Shown: positions 53,692 through 63,823 of the stretch, in pieces
How the letters are laid out: each line of letters starts with the position of its first letter
Position numbering within the stretch: the stretch's first letter is position 1
Assembly: GCA_963281255.1 (NCBI GenBank)
Contig: OY725492.1
Span: forward strand, 3,277,104-3,341,103
Direction of reading: 5' to 3'
DNA: 64,000 nucleotides
From: Aphrocallistes beatrix
Taxonomy: Eukaryota; Porifera; Hexactinellida; Sceptrulophora; Aphrocallistidae
The notes under the pieces: model-generated
Seen by the model: the letters and a program-made list of their open reading frames with translations, nothing else
The model's database searches: none
What the model was told of the DNA's origin: nothing
Translations under genes and position numbers: made by a program

Positions 53692-56133
53692 TTACATATC
53701 CATATCAGTGTTCTCTTCTCCTTCTCCTCGTGAGGAGTCTCCTGAATCAAATAATATGGGAATACTTAGGGGAAGTGTGGTATCAGATTTACGCTGTTGC
53801 AGGGGTTGTATTATACCAGATGAGGACTTCTTTATAGATTTATTGGTATTCAAGCCAGCTGCATCCTGATCAAAGGAAGGGGAAGCCAACTGTGTTTTTT
53901 GACCCAAATTAAATTTATCTCGTTGTCTATGCACCACATCATTGTGAGGAGTGGGTTTGTCATAGCATTTCTGTTTGTATCCAGTGCCTGGTACCGTCTT
54001 TCTGCTGAAGTTAGATTTCTCAAATTTCCTACTCTCTAAATAAGATAAAAATGATTAAAGCTAAATTGTTGTATGGGGATACCGACAGTTCGAGACGCGA
54101 CATTTTGAGACGCGACAGTTTGATACCGACAATTCGAGATGCCGACATTTCGATACGCGACAATTCGATACGAAACAGTTCGATAGTCGACAGTTTGATG
54201 TGAGAATATCCAAAATTTGATAAAATGTGAATTCATATAAATCAGTGACAAATAGACTCGATTTCTTTTTCAATCAATGTTATTAGATTGTACTCCTTTT
54301 CACAAATGACAATTCAAAATATTGCGAATCATATTGGATTGGATTTAGATTAGTAACAAAGATCCGAACTTATGTACCCAAATATAATTCTCATTTGCAT
54401 TACATCCAAACTTATTACTAGATACGTATCTTTAGAATAGCTAAAATCATTAAATTTGAGTTATCTTTTCGTCTTATTACACTTACATTTCGTTTAATGT
54501 AGTATCGAACTGTCGCGTATCGAAATGTCGGAATCTCGAATTGTCGGTATCAAACTGTCGCGTCTCGAACTGTCGGTATCCCGTTGTATGTGTGCGTACG
54601 TTTTTCCAGACCTTTTTGTCAATTTATAAATCTTTAGTAAACATAGGATTTGATCTTAACTGTACTTGTATGACAGTGTGATAATCACTGTAATGGCTAA
54701 AAAGTGACGTGGGCTGTTCTATCCTAATTTTTCGTTTAGCCATAGCCGACTCAAGGCATGGCAGTAAGATAACCAAGGATGCATGCAGTAATAGCCAAAT
54801 GGATTAATACACAATCAGCGTAAAATACGTAGTTACCATGCAGAATAGACCTTAAGTATGTATTACCAGCATATAGTATTAACATGGTATCAAAGGACAT
54901 AGTCAACTCCGCTTAATCGGGACAACCGCTTAATTGGGACAAAGTTTCCAGAAACGGAATGGTTCCCATACATAGAAGCTAATACTAAATTTCATCGGTT
55001 AATTGGGAACTCCACTTAATCGGGACAAAATATCCAGAACCAAAGGATCCCGTTTAAGCGGAGTCACCGATATATCTGTTGTCAAAAATTCGATTAGTCA
55101 TCATATCATCGCGGATCAGATCATAATAAAGACTATTTTAGCGATTTTCTAAGCTGTTCAAGCCTACTCCTTAACGTTATCAATGTATGATTTTGTGTAA
55201 AGCAAAGATTAATACTGGTTAAGTATATCCAACCTCCTAATCCAGGTTCAATTTTTATTGAAAAATTTCTTTTTGATGGACTTTTCCATTCTTGTTTGCT
55301 TCGCAAGCTCTTCGGGATTTCCCGAGTCAATAGACCTAATTCCTCTCGATATTGAACACAAGGAACCTCTGCATTCATTCCCTCCTGAATAATCTGGGAC
55401 GGACAGGAGTCAGTGAATCGGGTTGTGTCAGGTAAGCATGGTGGTTTACTCGGAAAGTTTAAAGCACCTTGTAGAGCTTGTTTCGACTTTGGTTGCTTTG
55501 AGGAATTTGCACTCCAATCTTGATACATAAGTAAAACATGAATACATACTAGCGGTGTATGTGGGTCAATTCACAGGCCTAAGCCCCCCCCCCCCCAAAA
55601 AAATTGCTTCCCCAAATAAAATGACTGGGATACGTCACTGAATGTTTTTAACATTCTCTGGAGTCGTATATAAATAATCACTTGAACAACTAACCTATTG
55701 GCCTCGAGAAAGTGAGGCCAAATTTTTTTTCGGCATTTATTGTAATCCTCCCAATCTGACTAAGCCTTTGGTCCAGTTCTTCATCCCACTCCAGCTGTAC
55801 ACTCTTCATTCTAACCTTAATTGTATCCAGGTTATTTTGTAGCTCCTTCATGCGGGCATCCAGTGGAGCTATGCTTAACTGTAAAGTTTGGGTGCTCTCG
55901 TTTTGACTTATAGTTGTTATCATAAACTCTTTAGACGCTTGGAGTTGTTGAATCTGTTTCTTTATCCCCTCCCCCTTGTAACTAGCCACCACATGATCCA
56001 GTTCCGATAAAAGAGCCGTTTCCTTGGCTTTGAGGATTTGATGAGATTTAGTGAACTTCCATACCATCTGATTCCTCGCTCTCTCTGCCTGGGAGAGGAA
56101 AGAACTCGCGTCTATTGAACCTGGACTAACCAT
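53692..56133 (-). CDS. Stalk-only coiled-coil protein CC2
   Basis: Exons 56133-55695, 55518-55234 and 54035-53692 are the same sizes as in CC1 (439, 285 and 344 nt), with the same phases and GT-AG sites. The product is about 355 aa. Stalk substitutions are scattered (MVSPGSIDASSFLSQAERAR; IRQNEST becomes ISQNEST) and the acidic tail is unchanged. Intron 2 has grown to ~1.2 kb through the 507-bp foldback at 54076, whose edge lies about 40 bp upstream of the exon 3 acceptor, plus an older MITE. No lesion is seen, unlike the neighbouring B2. Confidence 0.75.
54076..54582. mobile_element. Foldback element FB-A, arms of CGACAGTTCGATAC-type units, 8-bp TSD
   Basis: It is flanked by exact GTTGTATG (54068-54075 and 54583-54590). 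Copy 1 of the duplication reads AAATTGTTGTATGTGTGCG at 44536, the empty site. Tips are GGGATACCGACAGTTCGAGA and its reverse complement. The left arm (54076-54200) and right arm (54498-54582) are inverted arrays of a 12-13-bp unit ending TTCGAKAC/GCGACA. The loop is AT-rich and has no ORF. Confidence 0.96.
54900..55070. mobile_element. Pogo/Tigger-type MITE in CC2 intron 2
   Basis: AGTCAACTCCGCTTAATCGG at the left, with a 16-bp internal duplication (CGCTTAATYGGGACAA), and GTTTAAGCGGAGTCACCG at the right. It sits at the same position as 44843-44996. Confidence 0.8.
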
Positions 56134-56409
56134 CTACTTTTCTACATAATGTACAAGTTATGTGGATTCTCAAAGGTGAGGTATTAAAAAGTACATGACA
56201 CATGTGTCTACGGTACACAACACATGTAAAGGATTATATGGTTCAAAGGCGGAAAGCAATTTAATGATAAAAATCACAAAAAGGCTTTGGTTTTTAATGT
56301 TCATTAAACGATGGGAATGAATCATTCAAGGATGGATTTCGATAGTATAAAAACTTAGAATGTTTAGGCACTTTTACAAACCAAACCAAACCATTTAATT
56401 CCTTGAAAT
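56134..56409. other. CC2 upstream region with a foldback tip
   Basis: 56178-56230 reads GAGGTATTAAAAAGTACATG and CACATGTGTCTACGGTACAC. The tip is like that of FB-B, and the arm unit is the one repeated at 58637-58735 in inverse orientation. Confidence 0.55.
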
Positions 56410-57150
56410 CAACACAGAATCCTTATTTCCGTCCCTCTTTGTCACTAAAAGCACGGTGGTGAATTTTCTGCTTAACAGGCTGTGCGTTCCTGATGTCTCG
56501 CCCCTTGGCAGTAGTGGGACTTTTGGGATTGACTGCAAATACGTCTATGAACATCGTTTGGAGTGTGGTCAGTTCTTCCTTTTGGAATTCAGTGAGATCG
56601 GAGTTTTGGTCGAAGCTCGCATCTGTTCGAACTACCCCTTCCCCACTCGTTTGAAAGACGGATTCAAAGTCCATAGAGTACAATTATTCTAGCACACCAG
56701 CTCTCACCAGAGGTTCCCCTCCCTTGATGGTGATTTGAGGAATTTTCCATAATTTACCACTCGAACCTGGCGATCAGATCAGTTACATTCAGTGAACTTC
56801 AAGAGCAAATCTCTGCCTAATATACACATGCTTTGAGTCCCGAGTAACACTTCGAATGATGGTTTGTGAGCACTAAACGTATCAATAAGGGGTCCAGCAC
56901 TTCAGAAAGGGAATTCAATGCCTGTGCTAGAGTCGTAGCCTTCTTCGAGATATCCCTGACGGCTTCCCGATCTGCGATATCCCAATTGATGCATGCGGGT
57001 AAGGTAACAGATGAATTGTCTTCCTATCACCGTCTTCTTCCCCAACTAAGTGTTGTGTATCTGCATCGAAGAGGTGCCGCCAATCCTCAATGCGGTCACC
57101 TTTCTGCAGAGGGGGAACTGTTGTTGGTGCCGTTGACATTCACGATTAGC
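56410..57150 (-). mobile_element. Ty3/gypsy-type retrotransposon, internally deleted fragment
   Basis: The minus strand at 57139-56927 encodes a gag start (MSTAPTTVPPLQKGDRIEDW, RHLFDADTQHLVGEEDGDRK, then IHLLPY). 56683-56423 encodes a segment just upstream of reverse transcriptase (LTEFQKEELTTLQTMFIDVFAVNPKSP, NAQPVKQKIHHRAF). Gag and pol are separated by only ~240 bp, so most of gag and the protease are deleted; RT itself is missing. I did not identify LTRs. Confidence 0.7.
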
Positions 57151-57263
57151 CGATAAATCAAACTTTATATACACCCTAGTTGGTAAGTCAAAAGTAAACT
57201 AACAAGGACACGTTTGAGAGTAAGAGAACTAAAAGTTGGGAAAACTTATTTGGCGGCGGTTTC

Positions 57264-57330
57264 CACTTCCTTATATGTCGGCGATCTGTACATTTTCTAT
57301 GGGAGTTTTTCGCCGACATATAAGTAAACC
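57264..57330. repeat. Small hairpin (ACTTCCTTATATGTCGGCGA)
   Basis: Arms CTTATATGTCGGCGA and TCGCCGACATATAAG around a ~30-bp loop. It resembles a miniature pogo-type element. Confidence 0.7.
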
Positions 57331-57366
57331 GTATAAAGTTTGAGTTCAAACAATAAGTGACTACTC

Positions 57367-57903
57367 CAGGGTTGCCATCTCCTCAGTCATAAAAAAGAGG
57401 ACACTCAGGGATAGGTCGAAGATTTAGAAAAACGATGTAAAGAGAGAGCGTAGCGAACGACAATAATGGCTGTCTGGGTGCTAGCACCCCAAGGAATTGT
57501 TTTGAATGTTTTTAGTGTGCTTCTATATCATTATATTGGATCTCTGATCCAATATAATGCTATAGTAGCACAGTTCTAAAATGAGTGCTGGTGTCCGGCC
57601 GTATGTGGTGTACAGATCTGAGTTTAAGAGATATCGGTTTGAATTTTTTTGTGAAGCTGCGGAATATATGTAAATTCTCACCTAGGGTTTCGATTTCCAA
57701 AATATGCTAAATCATCATGATAGCCATTCTAGTATATAATCTACAAGTAAAACGTAAAAGGACAAGAATGAGTTTATAAGAACAAAAAGGACAATAAGGA
57801 CAAAAAGCGAAAAAAAAGGACAAAAAGGACAGCATATTTTAAAAAGGACAGGTAGCAAAAAAGAAGGACTGTCCTTTCTAAAAAAGGACGTATGGTAACC
57901 CTG
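57367..57903. mobile_element. 537-bp non-autonomous hAT element with 8-bp TSD
   Basis: CAGGGTTGCCATCTCC at the left and ATGGTAACCCTG at the right, flanked by exact GACTACTC (57359-57366 and 57904-57911). The right third consists of AAAAAGGACA-type repeats. The middle shares 57560-57690 with the repeat at 2180-2345. There is no transposase. Confidence 0.93.
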
Positions 57904-58075
57904 GACTACTCGTACTAGACTAAACCTTCTACATAGCATACCTACGTAGGAGCCTAATGAGAATATCTTCGATGTGTGAGTCAATGACGACTGTGACAGA
58001 ATATCGATGTTTGTGCTCTGAAACCAGTATTAATTATTGTTTGATTGATTTTTTTTGACCCCCGGGCTAAGTGTA

Positions 58076-58627
58076 ACAAGCGCGCTTCGCTTGCTTGCGC
58101 TGCGCGGCTGGCGGACACTATGTCCGCCGGAGGCGCCCTTCGGGCGCCTGAGGTCACATTGGTTAATGATAAGGGAGATAACATCTCTAAATACGTCTGT
58201 CCTTCTCTTATAATCGATATCGCACGAAAAATCACCAAATTTATCAATTTTTAAAATTTTGATTAGTAATGATGACGTCATAACAAAGTGATGAGTCATC
58301 ATTTTTTGATGATAGTTGCAGCATATTTGAGGTATGTTAGTATACAGGTTCTATTAAAATTTGAGCCTTCTATCTCCTATATAATGATTGAGTTATGCTC
58401 GAATAACTCTGTTGCATAACTTTTAAAAATGTGACAATGACGTCATAATTCCATGATGAGTCGATATTTTCGTCTGAGCTCAGAACTTACTGGAGCCATA
58501 GCCAAAAGACTTCCACATGCCAAAAATCAGCTTTCTGTGCCTGACAGTTTCTTCAATCAATTCGTTACAGATATATATATATATATATATACACAAACAA
58601 ACAATAATCGAGTTTTAATAGTAAGGA
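58076..58627 (-). mobile_element. Helitron-like element, complete non-autonomous copy (552 bp)
   Basis: Read on the minus strand: A|TCCTTACTATTAAAACTCG at 58627, (TGTT)n and (TA)n near the 5' side, the conserved body, then GGCGCCC-GAA-GGGCGCC, GGCGGACA-TAG-TGTCCGCC and the terminal GCGAAGCGCGCTTG|T at 58076. There is no target duplication. It lacks the pogo passenger of the 10.2-kb copies. Confidence 0.85.
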
Positions 58628-58636
58628 TGTTACGCC

Positions 58637-58735
58637 TATGCCATAGACACATGTGTCGTGTACCATAGGCACATGTGTTGTGTACCATAGGCACATGTGT
58701 TGTGTACCATAGGCACATGTGTTGTGTACTTTTTA
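58637..58735. repeat. 22-bp tandem repeat (ACCATAGGCACATGTGTTGTGT), four units
   Basis: Four nearly identical units; the first has variant bases. They end in GTACTTTTTAATATA, the inverse of the tip at 56178. Confidence 0.9.
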
Positions 58736-58874
58736 ATATATGGAAAGGTATTAAAATATGGATCTAAACCCCTCTTACCAGTGGCGTAGACTATGGATGG
58801 GTATTGGTAAGCTTTATAGGGATATTTTGGCTAATAGAATATAATCGGTCCCGAAAATTATTGGTAATGCCATG

Positions 58875-59878
58875 GGCCTGTCACTGGAAAAAAAATTTTG
58901 GTCCGGGGGACCAATTTTCCATGGAATTTTGGTCCGGGGGGCCAATTTTTTCATGGAAAATTGGTCCTCCCCTGAAAATTTTGGTCCTACATGGACCAAT
59001 TTTCCATGGAATTTTGGTCCGGGGGGACCATTTTTTTCAGGGAAAATTGGTCCGGGGGACCATTTTTTTCAGGGAATTTTGGTCCTGGGGACCAATTTTC
59101 CATAAGGAATTTTGGTCCGCCATTAGGCACTCAATAGGAAGAGAGTTCAGATTTTAGAGAGCAGAAGAAATAAAATACACTTCTTAGATTAGAGATTAGC
59201 TAAATATGTATCAGGGTTTCCATGGGAATGAAATTTCAATTCACATCCCATTCCCATAGAATTCCTGTGAGAATCCCCATAGGAATCCTATGGGGATCCC
59301 CACCGGGGGAAAAATCATTCCCATTCCCACAGCAACCCTTGGTCTATTGGGACATGTCCAGTATTTTAGTTAAAACCGGGGATATCCTGCAGCTGTCCCG
59401 TCCTGTCCCGGATATTAGTAACAACCATTGTTTAAGTGTTGGTATGACTAGAATGAGTTACTTCTTAGTATCATACTGTGATATAACAAATCCATAACAA
59501 TACAGTATTAGTATGTAATTGAGGATAAGTATATTCAGGAATTTTGAACGCCTGAGTATTGTCCATCTAATGTATTGAATACTAAAATATGAATTGTCAG
59601 TCCGGGGTCAAACAACTTGGTTGTTCGACAATTGAAAAGTATCAAAAAGTCGAGGATGTCAAATGATTGATAGAATCTAATTTTCCATGAAAGAATTAGT
59701 CTCCCTGACAATTTTTTCTGAAAGAAATGGTCCCCGGACCAATATTCCCTGAAAAAAATGGTCCCCCCGGACCAAAATTCCATGGAAAATTGGTCCATAG
59801 TAGGACCAAAATTTTCAGGGGAGGACCAATTTTCATGAAAAAATTGGTCCCCCGGACCAAAATTTTCGTGACAGGCCT
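58875..59878. mobile_element. Foldback element FB-D, arms of TTTTGGTCCGGGGGACCAA units
   Basis: Tips are GGCCTGTCAC at the left and GTGACAGGCC at the right. The left arm (58885-59120) and right arm (59690-59872) are inverted arrays in which AATTTTGGTCC and GGGGGACCAATTTTCC alternate, each unit itself palindromic. The loop contains the nested MITE at 59214. ORFs such as the 117 aa one at 58804 read the repeat and are not genes. No target duplication was found. Confidence 0.85.
59214..59339. mobile_element. hAT-type MITE of the CAGGGTT/GGGAAT family
   Basis: CAGGGTTTCCATGGGAATGA at the left and CATTCCCACAGCAACCCTTG at the right. It is the same family as 47342-47477 but more diverged, and no exact target duplication is seen. 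Confidence 0.75.
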
Positions 59879-60012
59879 ACCAACTCTACCGGAGCCTACT
59901 TTTTATGAGCTGCCGTTAAAGCTCATAAAAAGTGGTAAGGCCATTGCCATTATGTTAATCAGAATTGGTAAGGTTCATCCACCTTATCGCCCATAGAACT
60001 AAGACGGTCTAT

Positions 60013-60840
60013 ACCATGGCCTTACCAGCTGCACCGTTTCCTATGATTATGCATATTATTGGGCTTACTTAATTTACAGAATATTCCGTAAATTAGGCTT
60101 TAAAATTCCGGAACCGTTCCGTTCCATTTCATAAATTAGGTCCAGTGTCCCCCCCCCCCTTGAAGTATATTGTCACCCCTTGCAAGGGGACAGTTTGCTT
60201 CGAAGTAAGGTGTCCGGGGCTAGTTCAGTTCGATTCAGTATAATGAAAAGGGGGGAAAGTTTCTTCGTGACAGTACCAAATGAACTTTGTTTTCAACAAT
60301 TCATTTCCATGACTTGGCTATAAACAACTCATTGAGTTGATTTTGCAACTCAAAATTAATAACATTTACAGGGTGTCTCCAAAGTTTTTTCCGGTAATAA
60401 TTATTAATTATACAGCCGGAAAAAAACTTTTGAGACACCCTGTAGAAGTGGACTTAAACAGCTTTGAAAATTACTAAAATCGTCCTTATTATAACCTATT
60501 GCACAATGATATGATGACTAATCAAAATTTTGACAACGAATATATATACAAGTACTCTGACACTATGTTTATATGTGCTGGTAATAGAGTCAAGGCCTAT
60601 TATGCATGGTTATCGATTTTAGGTTACCCTTTTTAACCTTGGGATATTTTCTATTTATAGGATATATCCCACACTTTTAGGGTTTCCCCGCCCAAAATGA
60701 CTTAACGGGAAATGAGTTAGCAAAATTCCAAGTTCGAATTAACCTTTTTGATAATTCGGAACCCCAAATATGTTGTTACAATCCACTGGAACCCTACCCT
60801 TTCTCCACACATAAATAATGCCTATAATTGTTCATTTAGC
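60013..60840. repeat. Unexpanded copy of repeats found at 40.8-42.6, 46.2 and 50.9-51.3 kb
   Basis: 60013-60135 matches 46215-46275 plus 50855-51010. 60155-60310 matches 51025-51240. 60367-60444 is a palindrome with TACAGGGTGTCTC ends. 60475-60760 matches 40955-41028 joined directly to 42423-42640. It therefore supplies empty sites for several insertions. No gene is seen. Confidence 0.85.
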
Positions 60841-61397
60841 TGTTAAGTTTTTACCTTTTCGTTAAGTCCTTGTATTTGCCCTTGACAAGTTTAGGAATAT
60901 ACCAGAAGAGTAATTGGGAATACATAGTGGTAGAAATTGACAGGTTATCAACACAACAGCGTGAGTATCAATATGTATTTTTGTCTTTAATATATTTCAT
61001 AACAGTATCATTTGTTTATATTTATCTTATGAAACTTCCCACTAACTAGACTAGAACGTACGTAACTGCAATTAATTTTATCTCATGTATTCAATGAAGT
61101 GGTTTTAGCGTCATGTATCACGTTGAAGGGGGATGTGTGTATTTTGTGACATGTGTGACTAAAGGGGGTGGGGTCTGTTTGGGGGCTATTTTAACACATT
61201 ATGTAACGTTTGAACGGCCCCATTCAAAATTAACATCTCATTTCTTAGAAGAATTCTTCTGTTATCATGTAAATATCATGTAAAAATTAATACATATTTT
61301 CATTATAGTTAGAGCATATTTCCTTGTTCTTTCACCACTTAATTAGACATTTCTTATTACACTCTTCTCCCAATCTGAGTTATTTCGAATAATTTCA

Positions 61398-62700
61398 ATG
61401 ACTACACAACTCAATGAGGCAGGTCTGAAGCCGGTTGTTGATGCTATGAGAAATATAAATATTGGAGATATCGAAACGGCTTCGAAATGCTCGCAATTGG
61501 AAGAAATTGACAATTCTACAAACGAGCCAATCTTCGAAATCCCGAAATATGATCAATTCCAGCATCTCATTGCTGTTCCTGACCCTCAATTACAAATACC
61601 ACAAAGTGTTGATATCGATAAAGAAACCGGAAATATTTATGTGGCAGATAGCCTTAACCAGAAGATCAAAATATTCTCTGAGATAGGAAACAAAGTTAAC
61701 GAATTTGAAAATGGCTCTATGACATGTCCGTATGGCGTGCTAGTGTATAGGAAAATAATATATGTCACCGACTGGGGAATCCATGCGATATCCAAATTCT
61801 CAATTCGAAGCTACACAAAGACTCTGCAAGTGGGTAAGAAAGGACCTGGAAAAAGACAGTTCGATACTCCTCAAAATCTCTCCTTATCTCCAGACAAATA
61901 TATCTATGTAGCTGATTGTAAAAATGACAGACTACAGATCCTAGACGGCAACCTTCATTTCAAAGGGCGTTTCCGTCACCATCTTATGCTTAGGCCTGTA
62001 GACGTTAAGTTCAGTCATTCTCAACTGTTCGTACTGACAATTGACAACCCTTGTCTCCACATATTCACTCTCTCAAGGGAATTTGTACGCTCTATCATCA
62101 GTAGTGGATTTGGCTTACAAACTAGGTCATCTTATTCCTTTTGTTTAGATCAGTGTTTCTCAACCTTTTTCTTCTCGCGGCACCCTTTCTAAACTTATAC
62201 CTTTCAGCGGCACCCCTTAATTTGACTTAGGGGCAGGCCAATGAACAAATGATAGTAAAGTGGAGATTGATTTGAATTATTACGACTTTATTATAGGATA
62301 ACTAATTAATAAACTAGGAAATTATTGTGAATATTGCGTAATAAATTATTCCAGAGGATTGTCAGAGGACAATCATCAAATTCAACATTGACAATGGTAT
62401 CAATAGAAAATAAAATAAAGCAGTATGCAAGTGTGGTAAGGCCTGCGGCACCCCCTAGAGGAAGTAAATGGCACCCCAGGGTGCCGCGGCACCCCGGTTG
62501 AGAACCACTGGTTTAGATGCACACAATAATATCGTAATTAGTGACTACTTAAGATTAAGGTTTTTTCCTCTGAAGGGAAACTCTTGCACATAATTGATGT
62601 GACAGGACTTCCGCAAGGAATCGCAATACTCAGACAGACTAAGTTAGTATCTGTGTCTCATAATGGTGGAGAATTTGGCCTCTCTATATTTTCTAATTAA
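61398..62700 (+). pseudogene. NHL-repeat protein copy B3, disrupted by a hAT MITE
   Basis: The ORF opens at ATG 61398 with its own N-terminus (MTTQLNEAGLKPVVDAMRNI, IETASKCSQLEEIDNS) and reads through propeller blades (PQSVDIDKETGNIYVADSLNQKIKIF, YGVLVYRKIIYVTDWGIHAI). After SSYSFCLD it runs into the 360-bp insertion at 62151 and stops at 62192. Homology resumes at 62519 and reaches TAA 62700, but it also lacks 7 bp near 62550 relative to B1. There are thus two independent lesions. The upstream flank diverges from B1/B2/B4 after about 61090. Confidence 0.9.
62151..62510. mobile_element. 360-bp hAT-type MITE inside the NHL gene B3, 8-bp TSD
   Basis: CAGTGTTTCTCAACCTTTTT at the left and GGTTGAGAACCACTG at the right, with exact GTTTAGAT on both sides (62143-62150 and 62511-62518). 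The paralogues at 43600 and 53220 show the uninterrupted TTTTGTTTAGATG. GCGGCACCCC repeats lie at both ends. Confidence 0.97.
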
Positions 62701-62881
62701 TGGTTGTTACTTTTTAAAAACAATACACAATTTCTACGTCTTGTTTGCTCCATATTTTGAATATAATCTTTTCATAACATTATAATTTTGTTTGTATTTA
62801 TCTTAAGCAACTTCACACTAACTAGACTAGAACGTAGCTACAATTAAATTTACCTCAGACACTAAGCCTGCGTTCATTGTA

Positions 62882-63823
62882 ATGGATGATCAGTTTGGAC
62901 AGTATACAATCAGCATTCCACTTGTTGGCACTACGAAACCCCGAAGTTCAGGAGATTTCGAAGCAGACCCTAAACTCCCTCGTTTGGAAAATAATGGCGA
63001 TTCTAACATCAATCCTATCCTAATAACACCTCAATATGATACATTCCAATACCTCATTGCTGTTGCTAATCCTACATTAGAGACATCACAGGGTGTCTCT
63101 ATAGACGAAGATAGAGGACACATTTATGTGGCAGATCGCCACAGTGATCGGATTATGATATTCTCAGAGACAGGAGACGTCGTCAGTGAATTCCCTACTA
63201 GCTCCAGTCCATATGGTGTTCTCGTCGTAGAAGACAGAGTTTATGTCACAGATTCGAAACTTCATAAGCTATCCATGTATTCAATTCCAGATTACCAAAT
63301 GATATCACAAGTCGGAAAGTTGGGATCTAGAAAAGAACAGTTCAATCTTCCTCAAAACCTCACCTTGTCTCCAGATAAACGTATCTATGTAGCTGATTGT
63401 AATAACGACAGACTCCAAATCCTAGATTGCAACCTTCATTTCAAAGGGTCTTTCCATCGCCATTTTATGTTTAGACCTGTAGACGTTAAGTTCAATAATT
63501 CTAAACTGTTCATACTGACTATTAATAACCCATGTCTCTGCATATACACTCTCTCAGGAGAATTTGTACGCTCTATCATCAGTATGGGATTTGGTTTACA
63601 AATTTGGTATTCTCGTTTCTTTTGTTTGGATGCACACAATAATATTGTGATTAGTGACTTCTCAGATCAGGACATTAAGGTATTTTCTTCTGAAGGGAAA
63701 CTCTTGCACATACTTGAAGGGACAGGACGTCCTCAAGGAATCGCAATACTCAAACAGACTAAGCTAGTTTCTGTGTCTGAGAAAGGGAGAGAATCTGGCC
63801 GTCTCTCTATATTTTCTAGTTAA
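62882..63823 (+). CDS. NHL-repeat protein without coiled coil, copy B4
   Basis: 313 aa from ATG 62882 with an intact frame. The middle (about residues 85-190) is almost identical to B1 (TSSSPYGVLVVEDRVYVTDSKL, LPQNLTLSPDKRIYVADCNN). The N-terminal ~80 residues and the last ~110 differ more (NPTLETSQGVSIDEDRGHIYVADRHSDRIM, HRHFMFRPVDVKFNNSKLFI, GMEGTGRPQ-type loop). The patchy identity suggests gene conversion of the middle. The upstream flank (TTAAGCAACTTCACACTAAC) matches B1 and B2. No stalk gene is seen between it and the window end. Confidence 0.85.
   Translation: MDDQFGQYTISIPLVGTTKPRSSGDFEADPKLPRLENNGDSNINPILITPQYDTFQYLIAVANPTLETSQGVSIDEDRGHIYVADRHSDRIMIFSETGDVVSEFPTSSSPYGVLVVEDRVYVTDSKLHKLSMYSIPDYQMISQVGKLGSRKEQFNLPQNLTLSPDKRIYVADCNNDRLQILDCNLHFKGSFHRHFMFRPVDVKFNNSKLFILTINNPCLCIYTLSGEFVRSIISMGFGLQIWYSRFFCLDAHNNIVISDFSDQDIKVFSSEGKLLHILEGTGRPQGIAILKQTKLVSVSEKGRESGRLSIFSS

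Noticed and set aside
58804..59157. 117 aa ORF with Phe/Gly/Pro-rich repeats
   Set aside because: It reads through the GGTCC foldback arm; three frames give similar repeats.
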